This document shows, piece after piece, positions 1 to 13,400 of a stretch of DNA of 64,000 nucleotides (position 1 is the stretch's first letter; each line of letters opens with the position of its first letter). The DNA comes from Metarhizium brunneum (taxonomy: Eukaryota; Ascomycota; Sordariomycetes; Hypocreales; Clavicipitaceae), in the NCBI RefSeq assembly GCF_013426205.1, contig NC_089423.1, positions 1,860,001-1,924,000 on the forward strand, in the 5' to 3' direction. A program made the translations under genes and the position numbers. The notes beneath the pieces are model-generated. The model saw only the letters and a list, made by a program, of their open reading frames with translations. It had not been told where the DNA came from and searched no databases.

Positions 1-1328
1 AGCCACCGCTTCTGCCTCATTTCCAGGCGCCTAAGCAGGATCCAACATGCTTTGACTGCTTCTGGACACCGGCACAGGTACGATGCCGGGCTCACCCAAA
101 CGTTCTTCGTGTGCAAAAGTTCATGATGGGCCTGTGGGAAGCACAGCCGGATGGACGCGTGGAAACCCGGTTCCCCATTACCTACGTTGATCGACTGCGA
201 GTGCATGGTGGTGGCTTTGGTGCTGATACTAGCGACATTGGATCCCTAAAGATGTCTGATACAACTTCATTCAACCCAGAATCAAATTTCGCTTGGCCAC
301 GTTCGCAATCACCCCCCCGAGAGCCGCAACAGCAACTACAGTCACGGCTTCTCGCCTCACAGGCCGCAGATGATTGGATAACAGCCCTGCAATCAGCTGC
401 AGGAATAATTTCTCAAGTTGATAATGGATCACTAGAAAGATGGGAACCAGACGGCTACGGTCGCAGCCAAACATATCATCAAGTGTTTCATGGCAAGTGG
501 GAGGAGTATGATCCTTGGGAATGTACAGGACGCGCATCCTCAACCATGGATTTATATAACGGTTATGGTGCTTGCACCATATTCAGGATGTTCCAAGGCC
601 TCCTAGCGCTCTCTACAATCGAGCCGGGCATGCTGAGGCTTTTGCCATCACCCAAACTTGCAACCGCTTATTACCTCCTCAGACCCTTCTTCGGCCCAAA
701 GAATCCGGCGCCAGATAGACCATCCGGAGCAGAATGGGACGCTTATCTTGATGCTAGCAACTGGGAACTTCAACATGATCCGGACACAACTATCCACGGT
801 GCTGTACCCGGCCATGCGCAGCGGCTTACCGAGCGGTGGCACCCACACCTTCATCTACGAAGAGTCTTAGTCACTCTACCAACTTTACAGCCAGGCGACT
901 ACATACTCTGGCACCCTGACCTTCCGTATCATATATCTAGTGATAGTTGCCACGGACTCCACACTCCTAGCACTCCTGGGGCAGATGACATTAGTATGTT
1001 GGTATATATCCCTGCAGCCCCTCTCACCCAAACGAATGCTTTGTATCTTGCACGCCAACGAAAAGCATTCCGGCGTGGACAACCAGGCCCTGACTTCGAC
1101 TCTTCTGGGCGAGGCACTGTGGCTGAAGACATCAATGTTATGCCGAGTGAGAAGGAAATTGCAGAATTAGGCGGTGCACCGGCACTACGAGCCATGGGAC
1201 TCCAGCCCTGGGAACCAGACGATGAAGATGTCTTTGTACCATCTGAGCAAATAGAGGATTCAAATATCGAAACACCTACAGCGAATGAAGTAGTCAGAAT
1301 TGCCAATCTCATCCTCTTCCCAGATTGA
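1..1328 (+). CDS. DUF1479 family protein (cupin/2OG-oxygenase-like fold), 5' end cut by window edge
   Basis: The reading frame is open from base 3 and stops with TGA at 1326-1328, giving about 441 visible residues; the true start lies left of the window. The visible N-terminal part (WTPAQVRCRAHPNVLRVQ, bases 63-116) and the later segment LQPGDYILWHPDLPYHI (around 885-935) resemble fungal DUF1479 proteins. This family is placed in the double-stranded beta-helix (cupin/2-oxoglutarate oxygenase) superfamily; the WHxD in that segment is the sort of pair that binds Fe(II) in such enzymes. No reaction is established for the family. The gene converges on the siderophore synthetase with only 151 bp between the stop codons, so a link with iron metabolism is possible but is only inference. 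The GTG at 111 is not the start, because homology-like sequence continues upstream of it. Confidence 0.8.
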   Translation, partial: PPLLPHFQAPKQDPTCFDCFWTPAQVRCRAHPNVLRVQKFMMGLWEAQPDGRVETRFPITYVDRLRVHGGGFGADTSDIGSLKMSDTTSFNPESNFAWPRSQSPPREPQQQLQSRLLASQAADDWITALQSAAGIISQVDNGSLERWEPDGYGRSQTYHQVFHGKWEEYDPWECTGRASSTMDLYNGYGACTIFRMFQGLLALSTIEPGMLRLLPSPKLATAYYLLRPFFGPKNPAPDRPSGAEWDAYLDASNWELQHDPDTTIHGAVPGHAQRLTERWHPHLHLRRVLVTLPTLQPGDYILWHPDLPYHISSDSCHGLHTPSTPGADDISMLVYIPAAPLTQTNALYLARQRKAFRRGQPGPDFDSSGRGTVAEDINVMPSEKEIAELGGAPALRAMGLQPWEPDDEDVFVPSEQIEDSNIETPTANEVVRIANLILFPD

Positions 1329-1479
1329 GCTACCTATCCTCTTGTTTATTTTCAACGACTTTGTATTTATATAACGACTGATGTAAATAACATTTTGAGG
1401 CAAGCAATATAAACAATAGATGTCGAAGATTTTACTTTCTTTAAAGTCCCTCATATACTTTCTCAAATGCAAATCCCCC

Positions 1480-4400
1480 CTATGCTAATTTCACGCTTGC
1501 AAGATGCTGAATTATGTTATCCACGATTCGTGAACTATCATCATGAGATAAACTATCCGTAGATCCAAATACGCCAATGTCCAAACTATCTTCGTGTACT
1601 GATGCTTCAATATCGAGGGACGCCTTCAGAGTGACGTTAGTTGACTAGGCGCAAGTGTTCGGATTTTTTTTAAAAAATAATAATAAAGTACGTACCGGAT
1701 AGGCTTTCCTCACAGCATTGTTCTGCAGCCAAGGCTGTTTCAGGAGATCTAAGCCCTTTGTAGATAACTTATCCTCTGTCCTCCTTCGTACGAGCCCAGG
1801 TTTTCCTGAGTTGGCGTCATCATCCAAGAGCGAAAGAAAGTTGACAAAATTCTGAATCTGTATGCCCGTCCATTCATAGATTTCCCAAAGCCCGACAGTT
1901 GCCCTGCCATTGGATTGAATAAGCTGCAAGTCTTTCAGGATGGCTGCAGCGACCTTGATCAAATTGTCTCCTGGGGCGATTTGGACGCGAAGGGGGACAA
2001 TATTCATTGTTGGATATGTCTCATCCAAGTTGTCAGTCTCCGTGTCTCTATTGGCTAGGTAAATACCGAAGATGACCGATTGTGTATTATCTTGGGCTCC
2101 GACGTTGACACATAGGGTCTTGGCATAGGCGGCCAAAAAGAGAGACTGTAGACTTATGCCGTGTGACGATGCAACTTGCTGTAATTCCTTAGTTTTGAGG
2201 AAGGCGTGACGTCGTATATATGACACACGCTCGCTTGCATATGGTATCGGGGAGCCAGGAGATGTCGAACACCCGACCAAGTATTCCGACCAGAATCTAT
2301 TTCTGGAATCAATGCTTGCTTTCAGTGTTGGCCTGATCGTGTAATTCTGCCAGCTTATGAGATCTACGTTGGGAGTAATGGCGCTCTCTGCCGTGTTCTG
2401 TATCGCTTCGTAGTAAAGCTGCACGAGTTTGGGCAAGCTGAAGCCATCGTATAGAGAGTGGTGGATGCTCAGTCTCAGCAGCCAAGAACCTCCGTCTTCG
2501 ACTTTCAAGACGGAAAAACGCCACAAGGGCTCAGACATGTGACCTGAGGAATTTGAACTAGGCTTCAAAATAACTTGAATCCAGGGCATTTCTATATCTC
2601 CGGTGGACATGAAACGAACACGTAGAATTGGGATGTGTCTCCAAACCTGATCCCATGCTTCCACAAGTTGCTCATAGGTATAGTCTCCAATAATCTCGTA
2701 ACAGAACTCGGGGAAGAATACTGAGGCGTTGGAATTTTGCCATGCGCTCAGCATATAAATTTGCAAAGGAGTGGCAGGTAGAGCGGCTTCGACATCCTGT
2801 TGGAGGATATTGTGTAGGTTGAGCAGGCTTTCTTGGGATACAGAAGCAGGAAGCTTCAATTGGGCAGCATTAAAAGATTCTTCCTTTTGAGGTTTGTGAT
2901 CTAGCTCTGCGAGCCGAACAATTTCTTTGATGCTATCGGCTCCAATGAGCTCCCGTGGCTTGAGGTCAATTTGGACCTTTCTCAGCATCATGGAGACTTT
3001 GATAGCGCTAATGGAATCCAGTCCAAGGTGATAGAGCGTGGACGTGGGCAAAATGGACTCGATCGGCAAAGATGAAACATCTGAAAGGATCTGGCGGATG
3101 AGGAGGGCAGTGTGATTCCACGAGTATGCATCATCCATATCATCGTCGGCTGTGGCAGTCGTATGACTGTTGGCTGGCTGCTCCTCTATTGCTATCTGAG
3201 GCAATGCACAGATAGAAACGAGGCCATCTGTAAATGACAGAATTTCGGACTCAGGAAAGTCTAAGAAGAAGTTCAAAATCTGATCCAACTTGACCAGCAC
3301 GTCTTCTGAATCGAGCTGTGACAATACATCTGATTTGCACGCAATGCGCCAACAAAGTCGGTCTTGGATCGGCTCTGCTTCGACACAAACCGGGTACTCT
3401 ACTGCAGATGCGCCGCCGATAGACCTCCACATTGAACCCGAAGCCTCTATATTCGGCGTCTTTTGTAAAATGAACAATGAGTTGAAGAGCTCTTTGCCGC
3501 CGAGCTTTGCGGCTGCCTGTGCCTTCCGAAGTGGGAATCCTTGGTGATCGCGTATATCCGCAAGATTGGCCTCCATATATCTGAGAAAACTAGACACATT
3601 CGCATGTATGACTGAACGGACGGCGACAGTGTTCATGCATGGGAATACTAGCTCATCAGCACCTTCGAAATCTCGCCCCGAGAGAACGATTCCAAAGACT
3701 GTGTCCAGCGACCGCGTAAAATGCGCAGCGACTGCTGTCCAACATGCCATACACAATGACTGCAGGCTAATCGAGGTCTTCTTGCAAAAGATATTGATTT
3801 CAGTTAGGGACTTTGATGACAAATGCTCGTTCCTGATAATATTGCTGGGATTTAGCGGAGCTGAAGGGCGACCCGATCTGAATACAGTCGGGCTAGCGTC
3901 AGCGAGATATGTTCCCCAGAAGCCATTTACGTCGGAATATTCATATATAATAGGTTGAGACATGAGAACCTCCGAGTATCTTCGCGGCTCTAACTCGGAC
4001 CGATATGCCTTTGCTAGATCATTGTACAAGAGCGCCAATGACCAGCCATCGTAGAGGGCATGCGCTACGGAGAGAACCATATAGTTCTGGCTGTCAGTGG
4101 AAACAAGAGACACTTGAAAAAGGTTATTCCGTGCCTCTCCTCGGATGGCGGTCTCTGTTGCCGTCTTCATCAAGTCTTGTAAGCTTGAAGCACCAGCAAG
4201 TTTATGCATAGCAACAGGTGCGGTAGCCTGCTTATACACGACTTGGCAGTAGACCATATCCGGATTATTGTCATCGATCTCGAAAAAGGCCGTGCGGAGT
4301 ATTGGCGATGATTTGATTACTTCCAACCAGGCATCTCTCAACTTGCTCAGGCTAACTGTTTTATCCAGTTCCAGGATGTCGTGATTGAAATACAATTGGA

Positions 4401-7400
4401 AATCTGATTGTACCATAGCTGAAATCATGGACTCCTGAAGCGCAGTAGATGGGAGAACCAATTCTACATTGTTGGGATCAACTCCTTGGCCCTGAATGTA
4501 CGAATGCAGACGAGACTGAATCTCAGCCTTGCCTGTGTCGATGGAGCTTTTTAGTAGAGCGTCGTGATTCAGATTTGAAGCAGTAGCAGCAATCGCCGAA
4601 ATCGTCTGGTGGCGCATTATTTGAGATGCGGACAGTTTTATGTGTCTCTTTGCAAGCCTAGCGGAAATTTTGATAGCATCAATACTGTCTATTCCGAGGT
4701 CCAGTATTGAGGTGCCAGGAGAAGCGTCTTCTGCAGGAATATTGGCGAACGTACAGAACTCATCCCTAAGTGCTAAGCCAACCGGAGTCCAGTGAAGCCT
4801 CTCTGGTACGAAAGTCTTGGGGCTGAATGGTTCTGGCTTGATATTTTTGGGAAAGCTGAAGTTGCTGTGTGGTGGCAGAGCAATCACTGTACCAGGTTCA
4901 ACTGTCAACACAACTTGTTCAAAGTGATCAAGCATTTGCTCCAATGTATCTTCCTCAGCAATATCTGGGTGAGCAACCAGATAGAGGCTAAGATGGCCAT
5001 CCTTTGTCCGAGTGGCCTCGAATGCTAGCGGATAGTCAAGGCTGGTGGCCTTATTGTCAATTATGGTCCATGGTATAGCGTCAGGATTCGGGTCTGGCTT
5101 CTCCAGTTGGAAAGCAAAGAGATTATTGAACAGCGATTGACCATCTGAGCACCACTTCTGGATATCACGAAGTGGTACATGTTGAAAAGAAAGGATATCA
5201 GTGTTGAACTTGTGGCATTTTTGAACCAGCGCCTCCCAAGAGAGACCATTCAAAGTCAAGTTAAAAAAGGGGACAGTGTTGAATAAGGGGCCCATAGTAT
5301 TCTCAACATTCGGTACGTCCAACGATCTGCCAGCAACGATTATGCCGGTTGTAAATGGTTTGGAGACGTGCCTCTGGAGCACAATTGTCCAGATGGATAA
5401 AACAATTGTTTGAAGAGTAACGCTTTGCTGGCGACGAAGCTCATCTAACCGTTTGATTGTAAGGCGTCTAGACAATGATACGATCTCTGCATTGTTGGAG
5501 GCGAGCGGCGAAATCTTGGGCATTTCACAGCGCTGCCAATGTTCTAAATGTTTGGCCCAAAATGGCCTGCAGAAGTCAAAATTGCGTAAGGGACCGTGTG
5601 TTAAGACATCAACAAAGCTAGGTCGAGTTGGCGGTTTCTTTGCTAGATGGACGCACGAAGCATACTCGTTCATAAGATTGAAACTGTTTCCATCGTAAAG
5701 CCCATGGAAGATATAGAGTCGGAGAGCTCGTTTCCCAGGTCCTTTCACCTGGATCAATTGCAATGGCGATAGAATATGAAGGGTGTTGTCTCTGGTCCAG
5801 CTCAACCTTGCCTGCTCAAGGATATTGTCAACATCTCCGTCATCACTGGCAACCAAATCCCGCCAGAAATTATCAATTCCATGCAAAGCGACTTGAAGAT
5901 ACCCATCTATTGTCTTTACGAAGACTGATCGCAATATTGAATGGTCGCGGATGGTCGTCTCCCAAGCATGACGCACCATGTCCATTGGTACATCATCTTT
6001 GACGTGAAAGTCGAACGAGTTGAAGTACATATGGGAACCTTCTTCTGCAACAGCAGCCGATATCATTCCTTCTTGGAGGGGTGAACAAGGTGCGATGTAT
6101 TCGATGTCGGCAGACTTCACCCGCAGCTCGCGGCAGACAAGAGCACGATATCGCTGTTGGTACGCTCGTAATACTTGCTCGATTTCCTTTGTTTCGTCAC
6201 GTTCTTTCGTCGACGTAAGCTTTCTGGAAAGTAACCGGGCCAGATCTGACACAATAGGACTGCGCAGTATCATGGCAGGCGTGCTTTTGGGGAACCCGCC
6301 GCGCTTCAGTGCGGTAGACAGTTGCAGGGCAGAAATTGAGTCAACCCCGATATCAAATATACTTGTTGTCTCGTGTATTGCGGATGTAGGCAGGTAAGTA
6401 AAACACGCCAACGCTTCAATAAGACGTTTCATAACAGCTGCATCTATCTCGCTGCTTGAAGATGTTGTGTCTCGCCCTGTGAGCTTCACGAGCTCGTCCG
6501 GGAGGAGGCTGTGGAACAGCATTTTCAGCTCCTTGGCCTCAACCTTATTGTTTGGTGAAAGCGGAATACGCGATAGTCGAATAAAATACGTAGGAACCAT
6601 GTATCCAGGTAAACTGTCGAGGCACGACGCTCGCGCTTTGGCGCCCAATGCATCTTCATCAGACACCATGCAGAGATCGGACGCCTTTTCGCCCTCTCCA
6701 ACCAGAAATGCAACCAAGACATCTTTACTTCCATGCCTCATGACTAGGGTAGCAGCATCCTTGACCCCCAAGGTATTGTTTCGTATGACGTGATTTATCT
6801 CACCAATTTCCAGACGCTGCCCCCGCAGCTTGACTTGGTCATCGGCCCTGCCAAGGAAGTCAAAACATCCGTCATGAAGAATCCTCACGAGATCTCCCGT
6901 CCGATAGATCCGCTCATTAAATTCTGAAAGTTTGGGGAATCTCTCGTTCGTCAACTCTGGCCGATGAAGATAACCTTTGCCGACCAGTTTTCCCGACACG
7001 CATAACTCCCCTACGCCCCCTCTCAGTACCGGAATATCAGTGCCCTGTTGAAAGACGTATGACCCGACATTTGGGAATTGTCGTCCGATATTACTTGGCC
7101 TGCCATTAATTGGGACTTGTTGATACATTGTGACACCTATAGTTGCTTCGGTCGGCCCGTAGGCATTGTAAATCACTGCCTTGGGCCCCCAGGAGTCCAG
7201 TATTTCTTGATTCAGCTGCTCTCCTCCAGTGATAAAAACACCCTTACATAGATTTGGAAGCTGGTCCGGGTGGATGAGCCGCGCCAGGCTGGGTGTCAGA
7301 TCTATGTGTGTAATTTCCATCTTGCTAATAGACCCTGTGAGATCATCCAGTATGAAGTCTTTTGGCGCGGCAACAACCGTAATTCCAACAGACCAGCTCC

Positions 7401-10400
7401 AATATTGCTCAAGCACAGAAACATCAAAGTGCAATGCTGCAAATTGCAGCCACCTGGAATCCTTCTGCCAGTGGCCTTGAAAAAGATGCTGGAATGCCAT
7501 CATGGCTTGAACGGTGTTTTCATGTGTAATTTCGCATCCTTTAGGAGTTCCAGTAGTACCTGAGGTATACAGACAATAGCAAGTGTTTTGTGGTGTGAAC
7601 GCCTCGCCATGCATAATTGGGTCGGATGGATGTGATCGGAGGCTCTCCTCATTAATAGTGATGGCGGGTATCTTGACAGAAAAGAGTAGATCAGAGTTGT
7701 TCGTTATCAACAAACATGCAGCTTTGGAGTCTTCAAGAATAAACTCCTTTCGTGCTTTGGGGGCGTCAGGGTCTAGAGCCACAAACGAGCAGCCGGCCTT
7801 AAGAATGCCCAATATCGAGAAGTACGCTTCGGGACACTTGGGGAAGTGAACAGCCACAATGTTTCCCACACGAACAACCTTGGACAACAAATGAGCAACT
7901 TGATTTCCGAGATCATCCAATTCTTTGTAAGTCCATGTCATTTTTGAAGAAGGCGTGCCATTGAAATCTGAAACAAACTCCAGAGCTGGGAAGTTGGGTT
8001 GTAACTCAGCATTTCTCTCGACGAATTGATGTACAAACTCAACCGGTGCATCAATTACAGGTATTCTGGGAGGAGTAATGGAAAACAAACTTTGATGGTA
8101 TTTGTAAATCTCATTCTGCGTCGCATTTGGGTGCTTCAATAAGTGAGTCAACATAGCGTCGAACTGCTTAAGCATCAAGTCCGCTTGCTCATGTGGTACG
8201 ATGTCGGACCTGGTCGTAAGTCGAAGATGAAGTTGCTCATCTTCAAGCGGCTCAACTTCTAGTGAAACTGAATACTCCACAGATGGGAGGTCCTCCATCA
8301 ACTTCCATTGATCTGTGTTTAAGTGTGGGCCGCTTGTCTTCTGATATACCAAGACGGTGTCGAATATAGGTGAGGCGGGATGACCTAGCCATTTCTTAAC
8401 CTCCGCTAAAGGGTTAAACTGATGCTTATATAGGTTGGAATTGTACGCCATCATATTCTGCAGCAACCCCATATTAGAGTCTTCTGCTTCTGCCACGATG
8501 GGCAGCGTGACAAGGCAAGGGAATGGGGAGTCGGCAGTTTCGTCTGAAGTTCTCCCGGCCAGTACAACGCCAAAGGTAACAGACTGTTCTCCTAGGTAAG
8601 ACGCCAATATTCGCGACCAACTGGCTTGCAACGCAGCCTGTAACGATACACCTACTGCTTGGGTCGCCTCTTGTAGCTCTCCAACGGACATGGACGAAAT
8701 GTGTTCGTTAACAGTGAGTCTTCCCACTGGCTCTCGAAGTGAGGTCATGATGGGAAATTTGTTCACCACTACCCGCACCGCCTGTTCTTCCCAGAATTTC
8801 TTTCCTTCTGATAGTTCGGATTTTGCTCTCGACAATACGTCCGCTAGAGCGGGCTCAATGTTGGAGAAAGTGCACGATTCCCCTAGAAGGAAGCAAGACA
8901 GACCTTGGAATAAGCCATCTAGAGATTGCGCATCATAGAGTGCGTGGTGTATAACAATATGCATAAGCATCTGTGAGCCGGTGTTCACCAAGGCCACTCT
9001 CCAGGCTGGTTCATGTAAGTTTGCAAGCATGAATGATCTACACTCCGCTTTCCAATCCTCCAAGACAAATGGCAGTCTGTCAAACAATGTAATCGGGTGC
9101 GTTAGGCTAGTGGATTTTTGTCTGACCATTGCGAACGTGCTGCCTGTGTGTGAAACGGGGACAAACCCAGTGCGTAACATCGGGTGTTGACCATGAAGTA
9201 GTTGCCATGCGACAAATAGAGAATTGAGATCTACAGTTTCCTTGATCTTGAAGGAGAGCGAATTGAGGTAGTTTGCCTCGTCTGAGTGCATAAACGCCAT
9301 TAGCATAGCATTTTGCACTGCAGTACACGGAAGAATGGCTTCAATTTCCGTGGTAGGCCGCAGTTTTTCCAGAGCATATGGCTTTACTTGGTTCTGGAAC
9401 GCAGAGAAGTCTATCCAAACGTTCTCCTGTTTTAGCTCTTCTGAGTTTTGGCTTATTCTAGATGCCAGTTTGCTGCAGCTAGAACACTCTATGACATCAG
9501 ATGATGACACAGGTAGGTTTTGAGATCGTAGTGCCGATGCAACTTGAACTGCATTAATACTGTCCAGTCCAACCTGAAAGATGGTTGTTTCTCGGCGAAT
9601 GGCGGCTTCCGATACGCCTGAAATGTTGGAAATAACCTTTCGTATCTTCATTTCAAGACTAGACCATTGGCTACTAGTCGTCTCGATCGAATCCTCATCG
9701 GACCTTTCTCTCTTTAACACAAGACCTAATAGGCCCTGCGAGAAGTGGCTCGGGATGGTCGATCGACTTGGGACCGGTCCAAAAGGTAATGATACCACTG
9801 ATCGTATAATAAACTTGAACATATCCGTGACCACCGACGCGAGGTCGGGTGTGATCATATCCATGTCGTAATGCAAGTTGACAACAATAGAGTTCAAGTT
9901 TGGGCATGGTATAACTTCGCACACAATGGGGACATCCATGTTGCCAACATCTTCCTGGAGGGTCCATACATTCTTGTCCATTTCTTTCAGAGGTTGTTGC
10001 AAAAGGAACAAGGTATCAAATAGATGTCGACGTCGACCTCCAACAACTTTCTGTACAAGCTTTAAGGGTGAGAATTGATAAGGCAGCAGCTTTGAATTCA
10101 GCTCCTGAAAGGCTTTGACCAAGTCAATGTTCTGCGCACTTCGTGACGTGTCCAAACGAACGGGAACCGTATTAAAACAAGGTGCAACCAACTTATGAAC
10201 TCCATCAACGCCTATCGTACGACCGCTAACAACATTTCCGAAAGCAACATCTGGGTCATCGAAAACACACGCCAGAACTGCTGCCCAGGATGCCTGGCAA
10301 AGTGATAGTAGCGACACTCCTGAAGATCTAACTCTTTGCTGGATATCTTTGAAACTCATATCAATGGACACAGAGTTTGTACTTTGATTGATGCCTGATC

Positions 10401-13400
10401 GTGCTGACCTTGCAAAGGCGGTTGATGATTGAAACCCTCGGAATTGCTCTTGCCAGAAAGACTCCACTCCTACTGGCAAAGAAAGGGCCTGTTGGAGAAA
10501 CGGCAGATATGATACAGCGTCTGGCAGCTGACATCCTTGAGCCAATGCTTCAACCTCTCTCCACAGGTTCTCCATGGCTATGCCATCATACAAAGCATGA
10601 TGACATATGAAAGACAGAAAATTAGACCCTTTATATCGAATGAGACCTAGGGAGCATGGAGGTACCAAAGAATCCAGAGGATCAGGAAGCGAATTAAGAT
10701 GCTCCCGGCTTGCTCCTTCAAGTGATGGCACAGTAACTTCGAATTCTCTCCACGGAAGATCCCAGTTGCGCAAAACTACTTGAGCAATAGGATACCTTGA
10801 ATTAGTTGTCGTAACAAAACATGTCCTTAATATGCTGTGTCTGTTGGACAGTTGTCTCCAATACGTCTTCATCTCTTCAGGCGACACGTGTAGCCTGAGG
10901 AGTATTCTGTTGTAGTAACTTTCCTGGCCTTGTATCAACATGGCTTCTTGAAGCGGCATACAAGGCAAAATAGCCTCTAAATCCTGTATCCTGTCGGATA
11001 AAGAGCCACCAACTTCTCTCTCAAATGTTTCGAACGACGTTTTCATCTTGCTGGATAATTCAGCAAGGCCTTTGCCATCATCCCTGGCTAGAAAGTGGCC
11101 AAGTTGAGCAACAGAAGGGTTCTGTAAAATTGCAGATATTGCAACTTGGGAATCTAAATGCGTTCTTAATGACTTAGCCAACCCAATCGCAGAAATCGAG
11201 TCAACTCCTAGAGTTAGGAATGGGGTCCATCGTCCAATCTCGTTCAGGGAGACATGCATTGACTCGGATATGGCTGTTGCAATTCTTGACTCAATATCAG
11301 ACCAACTTTCAGCAACATTGGGTTGATTGAGTGCTGGAGATGCGTCCTCCAGATACGCGCTTGAAAGGCCCTCGAACCAATGTAGCAAGTGTCGTCTATC
11401 CACCTTGCCACTAGATGTCATCGGGACGTACGGTACTGGAACAAGATAGGAAGGCACCATATATGCCGGTAATTTCGTCTTGAGAGTGGCAAAAAGCATT
11501 TGGTTACTGCTTTTCGTTACATCCAGCGGGTTTGAAGATGACACAGCGCTGGATGGCTTATAGAATGTAGCCAACTGGTTCGACCGACCAGACTTGCTCT
11601 GCACCAGTATGGTCACTGCGGTGGTCACCAATTCTGTGCTTGTCAAAATACTATTAATTTCCTGCGCCTCAATTCGTTGGCCACGAAGCTTCAGTTGGTC
11701 ATCGAGTCGGCCCATGATGACTAACGATCCGTCAGGGAGCATTCTACCCAAGTCTCCAGATCTATACAGTCTTCCAAATGATGGATGGTCAATAAACTTC
11801 TGAGTTGTCAGAGTTGTATCGTTCAGATAGCCATTGGCGACTTGGCTTCCGCCAAAGCAAAACTCGCCAACCCAGCCACGGGGTACTGCATCTAGGCCGT
11901 CTGGTACCATGACAACGACGGACGTGTTTGGGAAAACCCAGCCGAGGTGTTCGATATTATCGCCTCTGGACATTCTCTTGACGCTGCAAATATTTGTTGT
12001 TTCTGACGGGCCGTATCCTTGAAATAGTAAACTTCCCCATTTTTCAAGTACTGACGTGGTCATAGGCTCTCCAGCAGTAACAAGGAATTCGACTTGGGGC
12101 ACATTTTTGGGATCTATTAGAGATGCAACAGTAGGGGTCAAGCTGAGGTGTGTAATTTGCAGCTCTCTGATCCAGTATTCTAGATCTCCAAAGATGACAT
12201 CATTGGGCGCAGCACATAAACACATGCCGGCATACCATGCGTAGAATATTTCGAAGACGGATACATCAAAGGCGTGAGAGCACGCTTGAAGGAGATGGGG
12301 CTGAGCTGATTTCGGATAGATAGTATCCAGGTAGGTAATATTGCTAGCCAGGTTTCTTTGCGAAACTGCCACACCCTTGGGTACCCCCGTCGTTCCCGAG
12401 GTGAAAATGACGTATGCAAGGCGATCCGGATCGGGCTGGACGAATGGTGGATTTGAAGGCATGGTGCGAAACGATGCGGTGCTCATGTTCAGGACGGTGG
12501 TTGAGTTGGGAAATTCATGTGCACAACAAGCCACCTCGTCTTCAACAAGACAATATTTAGTATGCGATTGTCGAAGTATTTCGCGTACCCGTTCCATAGG
12601 TGTAGTGGGTAAGATAGGCAAGTAAGCACACCCTGCATTAATTATACCCAAAATCGAAGTGTATAACGTAGTAGACTTATTCATCATGATGGCAATAACA
12701 TCGCCCACTTCGGCTCCGGAGCCGCGAATGTAATGAGCTATTTGGTTTGAAGCAGTGCTCAATTGCGAATAGGATAGCGTCGACTCTTTCAATTCTCCTT
12801 CCGCCGTACGTGCGACAAATCTTATGGCTTCTGCAAGAGGATTTCGCATAAGTGATGCATTGAATAGAGCTGCAACGTCCGCAGGCTCATTGTCGACTCT
12901 TGTTTTTTCGCGGAAGATTGACATTTCTAACCCCTCGAGATGTTTTGATAGCATGAGCGGTCCGGTGGGTTGGGCAAGAATCTTCTCGCAATGCTCCTTC
13001 ATCTGCTCAACCAAGAGTTGTACAAAATCTCCGGAGAGAACCGAGGAATGATACGTCATTTGCAGTGCATATCCGTCTTTTCTAGGCTCAACTTCCACCA
13101 GAAGCTTTGTATCGAGCCTATCTATGTGTCTGATTTGTTTCATGACACTATTTTGCAATTCCCATTCATATAGGGACTGCTGATACACGAATAAGACATC
13201 ATATATTGACTCTGAGGGTGCGAGACGTGCGAGTTTGCAAATCTCAGCCAACGGGACACTGCAGTGTTCCATAATTGCGCGATTTTGGGCCTGAATAGCC
13301 TTGAGAGCATCAATGTTCGCGTTCATATTACTGGTATCGATTCTCAGCGGCATTGCCGCAATGCAAGGACCAATAATACGCTCGATGCCAGGAACGGGAA

